This document shows positions 1 to 7,804 of a stretch of DNA of 25,278 bases, one piece after another (the stretch's first letter is position 1; each line of letters starts with the position of its first letter). The stretch is from Gammaproteobacteria bacterium (lineage in GTDB: Bacteria; Pseudomonadota; Gammaproteobacteria; Pseudomonadales; M0112), in the NCBI GenBank assembly GCA_006227085.1, contig SBFY01000211.1, positions 1 to 25,278 on the forward strand, in the 5' to 3' direction. The notes beneath the pieces were generated by a model. The model was not told the origin of the DNA and did not search any database. It saw nothing but the letters and a program-made list of their open reading frames with translations. Both the position numbers and the translations under genes were made by a program.

Positions 1-90
1 TCTGAATATCTGGCATCCAGATACCCAGGCAAGTGCCCGCACATATTGTCTGTCCATGTTATTAAAGAGCCCGGCACCCGGCCGGTAGGG
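1..90 (-). ncRNA. 5' leader of an rRNA operon (partial; 16S lies left of the window)
   Basis: Read on the minus strand, this stretch matches the layout of gammaproteobacterial rrn leaders. A GC hairpin (arms at 81-85 and 71-75) is followed by a BoxA-like element GCTCTTTAATAA (59-70), close to the E. coli BoxA TGCTCTTTAACAA. Then comes CAGACAATATGTGCGGGCAC (33-52), which closely resembles the sequence after BoxA in E. coli rrn leaders (CAGACAATCTGTGTGGGCAC, recalled). BoxA loads NusB/NusE for antitermination of rRNA transcription. A strong promoter sits immediately upstream. The mature 16S start is not in the window, so the identity rests on leader similarity and on recalled Pseudomonas synteny, where msrQ lies beside an rRNA operon. 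Confidence 0.82.
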
Positions 91-96
91 ACGCGT

Positions 97-124
97 ATTA
101 TACGCAGCCCATACCGGAGTGCAA
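97..124 (-). promoter_or_regulatory. Sigma70 promoter of the rRNA operon
   Basis: On the minus strand there is a -35 TTGCAC (119-124), a 16-bp spacer and a perfect -10 TATAAT (97-102). The GC-rich discriminator ACGCGTCCC follows, as expected for a stringently controlled rRNA promoter. A 16-bp spacer is also common at rrn P1 promoters. Transcription would start near position 90 and run out of the window to the left. The region upstream of the -35 overlaps the 3' end of msrQ, so any UP element or Fis sites would lie inside that gene. Confidence 0.8.
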
Positions 125-142
125 CTGCTTTCAGGAAGAATT

Positions 143-747
143 TCAGGGGGCCGGTGGCCTTGCGCGAGAAGGCCCCGGACGGCACCGCGAAACCAGCAAA
201 ACCAGGGCGCACAGGACATAGGCCAGCGCCTCACCCAGTCCGGCCTTGCTCTGCCAGAACACATGGATCACCGCGAGGATAACAATGGCATACACCAGCC
301 GGTGGATGCGCTTCCAGAGGACTCCCAGCCAGCGGGTGGCCCTGCGACTGGACGTGAGCGCCAACGGCCACATCAGGACATAAGCCAGCAAGCCCACCAG
401 GAGATAGGGGCGCTTTTGCACATCAGCCGGGAAATCGCCCCACTGCCATCCCAGCCAAAGCGCCAGATATACGAGTACGTGCAGGCCGGCGTAGGCCCAT
501 GAGAGCAAGCCCAGCACCTGACGGTATGGCAGCAACCACCCCCAACCCGCCAGCCGCCGCAAAGGGGTAACCGACAGCGACAGGAGCAGGAACCAGATCG
601 CCCACTCCCCGGTAAAACCGGACAGGTATTCCCCCGGGTCAGGGCCAAAACCACCACGCCATCCTTGCCAGAAAAGGAAACCGAGTGGCAGGACGCCCAC
701 CAGCCACAGCAACCAGCGCCCGGTGCTTGTGTGCCAGCGCGACCCCA

Positions 748-748
<1 letters not shown>
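143..748 (-). CDS. msrQ: MsrQ, heme-binding membrane subunit of the MsrPQ methionine sulfoxide reductase
   Basis: 201-residue inner-membrane protein of the YedZ/ferric-reductase-like family. It feeds electrons from the respiratory chain or flavin reductase to periplasmic MsrP, which repairs oxidised methionines in envelope proteins. About six hydrophobic segments are visible. Histidines at residues 90, 149 and 162, in or beside membrane helices, are the likely heme ligands. The ATG shares one base with the msrP stop (TAATG), which indicates translational coupling. The length is normal for the family. The C-terminal tail is rich in Arg and Pro and ends about 20 bp before the -35 of the rRNA promoter, so the two units are packed unusually closely. 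No terminator is visible in between, and msrPQ transcripts may read into the rrn leader. Confidence 0.95.
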
Positions 749-1716
<968 letters not shown>

Positions 1717-1736
1717 GCTTATCCACCTGAACCCGT

Positions 1737-2552
1737 TTAACGCTCGCGCTGGAACACCCTCATCACCGGCCCCGAAAAGGCATATCCCAACGACACCAGC
1801 ATGATGACCTTCGGTGCATCAATCATGGCAATCGCCAACGCCAGCACAATGACGGGGAATACCACGAAGGGGACACGCCCCTTGAAATCAATGCCCTTGA
1901 AACTGTGGTACGGGATATTGGTGATCATGAGAACACCCGCCAACCCCGTCAACACAGCCACCAGGATAGACAAGCCATAAGGCTGCGAAGTTCCCACCCA
2001 TGCCTGGTCCGCACCCACCCAGACGGTGGATGCCAATACCGCCGCAGCCGCCGGGCTGGCCAGGCCGGTGAAAAAGCGTTTGTCGGCGGTCGCCACCTGG
2101 GTGTTGAAACGTGCAAGACGCAACGCAGCGCCTGCCGTATAAATAAACGCGAGCGCCCACCCCACCTTGCCCAATCCTGACAATGTCCAACTGAACACCA
2201 CCAGTGCCGGCGCCACACCAAAGGCCACCATGTCCGACAGGCTGTCGTACTGGACACCGAACTCACTCTGGGTGCCCGTCAACCGGGCCACACGGCCATC
2301 CATGCCGTCGAAAAACATGGCGGCAAAAATCGCCACAGCGGCTTTCTCAAAATTCCCATCCATCGCTGCAACAATGGCAAAAAAACCGGAAAACAGTGTG
2401 CCAGTGGTGAACAGGTTGGGCAGCAGGTAGATACCGCGGCGACGCACCTTGCGATCGCCTTCCGCCACTTCTTCCACGTACTCCCCAACAGGAATCAGCG
2501 AGGTCAATTCGCTGGTCTCGGCGGGTTTGTCTTTTTGTTGATCGTGATCCAA
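1737..2552 (-). CDS. pssA: PssA, CDP-diacylglycerol-serine O-phosphatidyltransferase
   Basis: Integral membrane enzyme that joins serine to CDP-diacylglycerol to make phosphatidylserine, the precursor of phosphatidylethanolamine. The CDP-alcohol phosphotransferase signature DG-x2-AR-x8-G-x3-D-x3-D is complete (first Asp at residue 85, last at 107), and several membrane helices follow. The multi-spanning form with a short hydrophilic N-terminus is the type II enzyme, unlike E. coli PssA. The start chosen is TTG at 2552 (271 residues), because GGAGA sits about six bases upstream. An in-frame extension to 2633 would run into ilvY and gives an N-terminus unlike the family. It lies downstream of ilvY on the same strand and leads the msrPQ genes. 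A TATCAT at 2580-2585 may be a weak private promoter. Confidence 0.94.
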   Translation of the reverse strand: MDHDQQKDKPAETSELTSLIPVGEYVEEVAEGDRKVRRRGIYLLPNLFTTGTLFSGFFAIVAAMDGNFEKAAVAIFAAMFFDGMDGRVARLTGTQSEFGVQYDSLSDMVAFGVAPALVVFSWTLSGLGKVGWALAFIYTAGAALRLARFNTQVATADKRFFTGLASPAAAAVLASTVWVGADQAWVGTSQPYGLSILVAVLTGLAGVLMITNIPYHSFKGIDFKGRVPFVVFPVIVLALAIAMIDAPKVIMLVSLGYAFSGPVMRVFQRER

Positions 2553-2590
2553 CGCATTTCTCCAGTAAACCGGTTGCCTATGATAGCGCG

Positions 2591-3493
2591 TCACATGCCC
2601 GGTACGGCAAACGCCGCAGCGGTGGCATCCCAAAAAGCCTGTACCCGCAAATCGCCCAGGTTACGCCGCAGGCAACACAAGCCAATGGAAATGGGTTCCA
2701 GTTGTGGCGCCCCATCGCAAATAACGACCCGGTCTTTCAGGGGACTGGTCACCAGTACCAATTCCGGCACCACACCAATGCCATAACCCAGACCGACCAT
2801 GCCGACGATCGCCTCATGGCCCGCCACTTGCGCATACAGGTTGGTTTGTAGCCCTTCGCGCAGTGACCAGTCATCAAACCGCTGGCGGGAAATACCGCGT
2901 TCTGCAACGATCAGCGGGATGTTTGCCCAGCCATCCCTGCGCCGGGCCTGCCAGCGATCACGCACCGACCCCGGAGTGACCGGACGAATGAACACCAGCC
3001 CGGTATTGGCCATTGGCAAAAACGCCAGGCGCTCGGGCCATGGATCGACATGCGCCGCAATTGCCATATCAACCGACCCCGACAGCACCCGTTGCAAGGA
3101 TTCCGCCTGGTCTCCCGTGTGCAGGTGAATATCGACATGCGGATGACGTTCACGGAATACCGGCAGCATGCGCGACAGGAAGTGGTAACTGGCGGTCACG
3201 GAACAAAACAGGCGAACCTCGCCTGATAGCGCATCCCCGCTGTGTGCCAGCGATTGCCGGCAGGATTCCCAGCGCCGCAGGGCATCGCGGGCATAGTCCA
3301 GGAAACGGGTGCCTTCCGCCGTCAGGCGCACCTGGCGGTTATCGCGCAGGAACAGGGTGGCTCCCGCTTCCTCCTCCAGCCGCTGGATCAGCCGGCTCAG
3401 GGCCGAAGGGCTCATATGGCAACGTTCGGCGGCACGGCCGAAATGCAGGGTCTCGGACAAGGCAGCAAATGCCAGCAATGCTTTCTGGTCCAC
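2591..3493 (-). CDS. ilvY: IlvY, LysR-type activator of ilvC
   Basis: 300-residue LysR-type regulator with an N-terminal winged helix-turn-helix (roughly residues 18-37, including SPSALSRLIQRLEEE) and a two-lobed effector domain. Beyond the HTH it resembles E. coli IlvY, for example LSGEVRLFCSVTASY near residues 91-105 (E. coli LSGELHIFCSVTAAY, recalled) and a GHEAIVGMVGLGYG stretch. In E. coli IlvY binds acetolactate or acetohydroxybutyrate and activates ilvC. Here it is divergent from an E. coli-type ilvC, which supports the same job. The start is GTG, with AGGAGG four bases upstream. The stop lies 38 bp before the pssA start, so some read-through into pssA is possible. Confidence 0.92.
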   Translation of the reverse strand: MDQKALLAFAALSETLHFGRAAERCHMSPSALSRLIQRLEEEAGATLFLRDNRQVRLTAEGTRFLDYARDALRRWESCRQSLAHSGDALSGEVRLFCSVTASYHFLSRMLPVFRERHPHVDIHLHTGDQAESLQRVLSGSVDMAIAAHVDPWPERLAFLPMANTGLVFIRPVTPGSVRDRWQARRRDGWANIPLIVAERGISRQRFDDWSLREGLQTNLYAQVAGHEAIVGMVGLGYGIGVVPELVLVTSPLKDRVVICDGAPQLEPISIGLCCLRRNLGDLRVQAFWDATAAAFAVPGM

Positions 3494-3622
3494 CTGCCCT
3501 CCTTATTAATGCGTTTTTTGCAACAATATCTTTCGAATATATCATTTTACGCAACAATTTGCCTGCGCTATGGTTCGCTCCCGAAATCCGCCTCACCACC
3601 CACCTCATCAGGAGAACCCGTC
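3494..3622. promoter_or_regulatory. Divergent ilvY-ilvC operator/promoter region
   Basis: This 129-bp AT-rich gap holds the octamer GCAACAAT twice (3520-3527 and 3551-3558), 31 bp apart, about three helical turns on the same DNA face. The second copy lies in the inverted repeat GCAACAATTTGC (3551-3562) and the first includes the palindrome TTGCAA (3518-3523). E. coli IlvY binds two tandem operators between these genes, the second overlapping the ilvC -35 region, so these are good operator candidates. A weak ilvC promoter could be TTTACG (3546-3551), 17 bp, TATGGT (3569-3574). An alternative is TTGCAA, 16 bp, TATCAT (3540-3545). A weak core promoter would fit activator dependence. The RBS of ilvC is AGGAGA at 3610-3615. 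Confidence 0.7.
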
Positions 3623-5098
3623 ATGGGCCAGAACTACTTCAATACCCTGCCGCTGCGCCTGCAGCTGGAAGAACTCGGCAAGTGCCGGTTCATGGACAAA
3701 TCCGAATTCACCAACGGCTGCGATTACCTCAAGGGCAAGAAGCTGGTCATCGTCGGTTGTGGTGCCCAGGGCCTGAACCAGGGCCTGAACCTGCGCGATT
3801 CCGGCCTGGACGTGTCCTACGCCCTGCGCAAGGAAGCCATCGAACAGAAACGCCAATCCTGGAAGAACGCCACCGAAAACGGCTTTGCGGTCGGCACCTA
3901 TGAAGAACTGATCCCGCAAGCCGATGTGGTCATGAACCTGACCCCGGACAAACAGCACACCAGCGTGGTCAGCGCGGTCATGCCGCTGATGAAAAAAGGC
4001 GCCTGCCTGGACTACGCACACGGCTTCAACCTGGTCGAGGAAGGCATGCAGATCCGCAAGGACATCACTGTGGTGATGTGCTGCCCGAAATGCCCCGGTT
4101 CCGAAGTGCGTGCTGAATACGTGCGCGGTTTTGGCGTACCGACCCTGATCGCCGTGCACCGCGAGAACGACCCGAATGGCGACGGCCTGGAAATTGCCAA
4201 GGCGCTGGCTTCCGGCACCGGCGGTGACCGTGCCGGCGTGCTTGAGTCCTCCCCGATTGCTGAAGTGAAGTCCGACCTGATGGGCGAACAGACCATCCTC
4301 TGCGGCATGCTGCAAACCGGCTCCATCCTGTGCTTTAACAAGATGGTGGCCGAAGGTATCGATGCCGGTTACGCCGCCAAACTGATCCAGTACGGCTGGG
4401 AAACGGTTACCGAAGGCCTGAAGATGGGTGGCATCACCAACATGATGGATCGCCTGTCCAACCCGGCCAAGCTGCGCGCCTTCGAACTGGCTGAAGCACT
4501 GAAAACCCTCATGCGTCCGCTGTATGAAAAGCACCAAGACGACATCATGAGTGGCGTCTTCTCCAGCACCATGATGGCCGACTGGGCCAACGATGACGCC
4601 AACCTGATGAAATGGCGCGCCGAAACCGCCGAGCAACCGTTCGAGAAAACCGCCAGCGGCAGCATGGCCATCAGCGAACAGGAATACTATGACCACGGCA
4701 TCCTGATGGTTGCCATGGTCAAGGCCGGCGTGGAGTTGGCATACGAGACGATGGTCGCAGCTGGCATCAAGGCGGAATCAGCCTATTACGAATCGCTGCA
4801 CGAAACCCCGTTGATCGCCAACACCATTGCGCGCAAGAAACTGTACGAAATGAACGTGGTGATCTCCGATACCGCTGAATATGGCTGCTACCTGTTCTCG
4901 CACGCCTGTGTGCCACTGCTGAAGGATTTCATGGCCTCGGTCGGCACCGACGTGATCGGCAAAGGCCTCACCGTGAAAGACAACGGTGTCGATAACCAGC
5001 AGCTGGTGGCCGTCAATGCGGCCATCCGCAATCACCCGGTGGAACTCATCGGTCGCAAATTGCGTGGTTACATGACCGCGATGAAAAAGATCGTTTGA
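3623..5098 (+). CDS. ilvC: IlvC, ketol-acid reductoisomerase, class II (long form)
   Basis: 491 residues. It converts 2-acetolactate and 2-aceto-2-hydroxybutyrate to dihydroxy acids with NADPH and Mg2+, the second common step of valine, isoleucine and leucine synthesis. The nucleotide-binding loop GCGAQG is at residues 45-50. The length and the duplicated C-terminal all-helical domain mark the class II enzyme of enteric bacteria and plants, not the ~338-residue class I form typical of Pseudomonas. The ATG at 3623 has AGGAGA upstream and gives the expected MxxNYFNTL start; an upstream in-frame extension is ignored. The gene is divergent from ilvY and closed by a strong hairpin. A 362-codon antisense frame inside it is a shadow. 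Confidence 0.97.
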   Translation: MGQNYFNTLPLRLQLEELGKCRFMDKSEFTNGCDYLKGKKLVIVGCGAQGLNQGLNLRDSGLDVSYALRKEAIEQKRQSWKNATENGFAVGTYEELIPQADVVMNLTPDKQHTSVVSAVMPLMKKGACLDYAHGFNLVEEGMQIRKDITVVMCCPKCPGSEVRAEYVRGFGVPTLIAVHRENDPNGDGLEIAKALASGTGGDRAGVLESSPIAEVKSDLMGEQTILCGMLQTGSILCFNKMVAEGIDAGYAAKLIQYGWETVTEGLKMGGITNMMDRLSNPAKLRAFELAEALKTLMRPLYEKHQDDIMSGVFSSTMMADWANDDANLMKWRAETAEQPFEKTASGSMAISEQEYYDHGILMVAMVKAGVELAYETMVAAGIKAESAYYESLHETPLIANTIARKKLYEMNVVISDTAEYGCYLFSHACVPLLKDFMASVGTDVIGKGLTVKDNGVDNQQLVAVNAAIRNHPVELIGRKLRGYMTAMKKIV

Positions 5099-5115
5099 CA
5101 CGTTCCTGACCCGAC

Positions 5116-5150
5116 ACACCGGCAGCCCAAGGCTGCCGGTGTTGTTTTGG
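5116..5150 (+). terminator. Intrinsic terminator of ilvC
   Basis: A perfect 12-bp stem ACACCGGCAGCC / GGCTGCCGGTGT (5116-5127 and 5131-5142) with a CAA loop is followed by the T-rich run TGTTTTGG. It begins 18 bp after the ilvC stop. It should insulate the next gene from ilvC transcription, at least partly. Confidence 0.85.
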
Positions 5151-5162
5151 GCACCCCTCTTC

Positions 5163-5179
5163 CGGCATGATTCATGCCG
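5163..5179. repeat. 17-bp perfect palindrome upstream of the transferase gene
   Basis: CGGCATGATTCATGCCG has two 8-bp arms around a single T. It lies between the ilvC terminator and the probable ATG at 5201, and contains the alternative ATG at 5174. It could be a dimeric-repressor operator or an RNA hairpin near the ribosome site. No regulator is known for it. Confidence 0.45.
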
Positions 5180-5200
5180 CACCCCAAGACGCGGATACCC

Positions 5201-7264
5201 ATGAAGACCCGAACACTGATCCTGCTTTGGCTGGGCATCTCTGCGATGTGGCTCGGCGGTTACATCGACATGGACGGCACCATGCGAGCCACCATCACGC
5301 CAGCCAGCGTGGCAGGCCTGGTGCTCACCACCCTGTTGCTGTTTGTACTGCCACTGAAATCGCTGTCAAAGCGCGCAACATCGTATGCACTGGCCACCTT
5401 CATTGCCTTCGCCATCATCAAAACCCTGATGCTGGGCCTGTACCACCCGCCGGGACTGTTGGCGAGTTACTACGGCAACGAGGATTTCACGCCACCGCAC
5501 GAGACCAGCTGGCGTTATCACGAGATTGCCTCATTCGCGACCCGGGTTGATCCATCGCTCGATTTCGGCCCTCACGGCTTCAGCTTGTCACAACCAGGCT
5601 TCCCGCTCTATTTCATCAATGACTGGGAACGCTACAACTGGCGCGGCAATCCGGACAAAGACGATCACCGGCGTCGCCACCTGCGCTTCAGCGCTATCTG
5701 GTCAGGCACCCTCCAGATTCCCGGTGATGTCATCATGATGCAATTGCAGGCTGAACGCGGCAGTGCAACCGTGCGTGCAGGCACTCACGTCCTGTTTGCC
5801 GACAATGGTCTCGATCACACGACTGTCACCGGCGGCAACACCGTCGATATCGCTGCTGAATACCGTCGCACCGAAGACGGTGCACCACGCCTCGCATTAC
5901 GCTGGAGTCGTGATGGCAGTCACTTTGAAAGCATTCCTGCGCACGCGTTTTCACCATCCCCAGGATTCACGGCAAACAATGGCTGGAAATCAGGATTGCA
6001 TCATGCCAGCTGGCTGGGCTGGCTCATTGCATGGCTGGGCATGGCCTGCCTGGCTGTGCAATGGCGCGACGTGCGCAAGGCCCACTGGGGTCGCTTTGCC
6101 TTGCTGGCATTGTTCAGCTTGCTGGCCTTCACGGCGATGGATAACCAGCTCGATAAAGGGCAGGAACATGATGCGCAAATCTTCACGGCCGGTAATGACT
6201 GGATGCGCTACGAAACACAGGCCAGCGACATCCTCAAAGGTGACTGGCTCAATGCTGCACACACCGAAGGCAAACCCTTCTTCATGAATGTGGCCTATCG
6301 CTACTGGATGGCCGGCATGCATGCCTTGGTCGGTGAGGACACCAGCATGGTGGCCTGGTTACAACAGCTCATGATGAGCGCCTTTATCCTCGGGTTTTAT
6401 GCATTCACGCGTCACGCATGGGGCAGGCCTCTCGCACTGCTGGCCACCGTATTGATGCTGGCCAGCGGTGAAATGCTGAAATACCCCGCCATGTTGCTGG
6501 ACACCACCTTCAGCATCACCCTGGCAGCCGGCATGCTGGCCAGCCTGATACGTTGGCGCCACACACACGACAGCACACTGCTGTGGCTGGCCGCGCTCCT
6601 GATGGCACTGGCCATCGCCACCCGCGCCAATTTCCTGCCGTTTGCCGTGATCGCTGCATTGTGGGTGAGCTTCCCCCACACAGGCCAACCATCATGGCGT
6701 TGGTCGCGCGGGGTACTGATGATCATGGCCGGGGCACTACCACTGCTGTTCACTGGTTGGCGCAATGCCATCGTGACCGGTGAATGGACATGGATGCCGG
6801 CTTCTGGCGGTTTCAATTTATGGATCGGCAACCACCCGCCCGTCGGTGACAGCTTCCACCCATTCGATTTTCCACCCATCCCGCCTGCACACGAGCAAGC
6901 GCGCATCGCCATTGACTACATCGTGGCTGAACCCGGTGCGTTCCTGTACCGGGTGGGTTACAAACTCGCGTACCTGTTCGGCATCGTGATCTGGAAGAAC
7001 GAGATTGCCTGGCAAATACTGGTGCCAACGACACTTGCACTGGCAGGATTCATCGCTGCCTTGTGGCGCAACACCCAATGGCGCGCTGAACGACTGTTGC
7101 TGGGGTTATGGGTTGCCATGAATTTTGCGTCGCTATGCCTGGTCTTCCCGTGGGTGTATGGCTGGCGCTTGAGTGGCCCGACCTTGCCTGCCATCGGTGT
7201 GCTCGGTGCTTTGGCGCTGCATGATGGATGGCATCTCGCCAAACACCTGCTTTCCCGAAAATAA
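5201..7264 (+). CDS. Multi-spanning GT-C-like glycosyltransferase with an inserted PA14-type domain
   Basis: 687 residues from this ATG (696 from the in-frame ATG at 5174; neither has a clear RBS). Three N-terminal helices (about residues 6-22, 35-53, 60-79) lead into a soluble domain at about 84-253. This domain has PA14 features: GLLASYYGNEDF at its start, RVDPSLDF, FSAIWSGTLQIP, and a closing LALRWSRDG. Many further helices follow. The loop after the fifth helix has acidic residues (D314, E322, D324, N332-D333) of the kind GT-C/PMT (GT39) enzymes use to bind polyprenyl-phosphate sugar and metal. Inference: the enzyme moves a sugar from a lipid carrier to an envelope acceptor, and the PA14 domain binds glycan on the periplasmic side. 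Substrate unknown. It sits alone between ilvC and ilvH and converges on ilvH. Confidence 0.75.
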   Translation: MKTRTLILLWLGISAMWLGGYIDMDGTMRATITPASVAGLVLTTLLLFVLPLKSLSKRATSYALATFIAFAIIKTLMLGLYHPPGLLASYYGNEDFTPPHETSWRYHEIASFATRVDPSLDFGPHGFSLSQPGFPLYFINDWERYNWRGNPDKDDHRRRHLRFSAIWSGTLQIPGDVIMMQLQAERGSATVRAGTHVLFADNGLDHTTVTGGNTVDIAAEYRRTEDGAPRLALRWSRDGSHFESIPAHAFSPSPGFTANNGWKSGLHHASWLGWLIAWLGMACLAVQWRDVRKAHWGRFALLALFSLLAFTAMDNQLDKGQEHDAQIFTAGNDWMRYETQASDILKGDWLNAAHTEGKPFFMNVAYRYWMAGMHALVGEDTSMVAWLQQLMMSAFILGFYAFTRHAWGRPLALLATVLMLASGEMLKYPAMLLDTTFSITLAAGMLASLIRWRHTHDSTLLWLAALLMALAIATRANFLPFAVIAALWVSFPHTGQPSWRWSRGVLMIMAGALPLLFTGWRNAIVTGEWTWMPASGGFNLWIGNHPPVGDSFHPFDFPPIPPAHEQARIAIDYIVAEPGAFLYRVGYKLAYLFGIVIWKNEIAWQILVPTTLALAGFIAALWRNTQWRAERLLLGLWVAMNFASLCLVFPWVYGWRLSGPTLPAIGVLGALALHDGWHLAKHLLSRK

Positions 7265-7292
7265 AAAACGCCCGCATCTGCGGGCGTTTTTT
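7263..7292. terminator. Bidirectional terminator between the transferase gene and ilvH
   Basis: A 14-bp perfect inverted repeat has arms AAAAAACGCCCGCA (7263-7276) and TGCGGGCGTTTTTT (7279-7292). The GC stem is flanked by A6 and T6, so it ends transcripts from both strands. It overlaps the transferase stop codon and lies 18 bp past the ilvH stop. Confidence 0.93.
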
Positions 7293-7310
7293 ATTGCGAC
7301 ACATGCGCGC

Positions 7311-7802
7311 TTACAGGCTCAGCACCTTATCGCCGCGCGCCAAACCACACACGCCGGTGCGCACCACTTCCAACACCGTGGCTTCACCCATGGCACGCAC
7401 AAAGGAATCCAGCTTGTCCGCTGTACCGGCCAGCTGGATGGTGTATACCGACGTGCCCACATCAACGATCTGGCCACGGAAAATATCCGTGGTGCGCTTG
7501 ATCTCGGCACGCTGGGCACCAACCGCTTTCACCTTGATCAGCATCAGTTCGCGCTCAATGTGCGAGCCATCCGTCAGGTCAACCAGCTTCACCACATCAA
7601 TCAGCTTGTTCAGCTGCTTGGTGATCTGCTCGATCTTGCTGTCATCACCCAGGGTGGTCAGTGTCAGGCGTGACAAGGTCGGGTCTTCCGTGGCGGCCAC
7701 GTTGAGGGACTCAATGTTGTAACCGCGCTGTGAGAACAGGCCGACCACGCGTGACAAGGCACCCGGTTCGTTTTCCATTAACAGGGAAATGATATGTCTC
7801 AT
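7311..7802 (-). CDS. ilvH: IlvH, acetolactate synthase III regulatory small subunit
   Basis: 163 residues, the same length as E. coli IlvH. It binds valine and mediates feedback inhibition of acetolactate synthase, and it is needed for full activity of the IlvI catalytic subunit. An N-terminal ACT domain is clear: RHIISLLMENEPGALSRVVG, then GYNIESLNV. The C-terminal ALS small-subunit domain follows. The start at 7802 begins MRHIISLL and lies two bases after the ilvI stop, so translation is probably coupled. A longer in-frame extension inside ilvI has no support. The gene ends just before a bidirectional terminator. Confidence 0.96.
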   Translation of the reverse strand: MRHIISLLMENEPGALSRVVGLFSQRGYNIESLNVAATEDPTLSRLTLTTLGDDSKIEQITKQLNKLIDVVKLVDLTDGSHIERELMLIKVKAVGAQRAEIKRTTDIFRGQIVDVGTSVYTIQLAGTADKLDSFVRAMGEATVLEVVRTGVCGLARGDKVLSL

Positions 7803-7804
7803 GA

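Noticed and set aside
2553..2633. N-terminal extension of PssA from an upstream ATG
   Set aside because: The extension overlaps the end of ilvY, lacks an RBS, and is Cys/Arg/His-rich, unlike PssA N-termini.
3242..3622. N-terminal extension of IlvC upstream of 3623
   Set aside because: It would run through the operator region and antisense to ilvY. The ATG at 3623 has a good RBS and the family-typical N-terminus.
3608..4696. A 362-codon open frame antisense to ilvC
   Set aside because: It lies wholly inside a certain gene, has no RBS, and its Ala/Gly/His/Gln-rich composition is typical of a reverse-complement shadow of GC-rich coding sequence.
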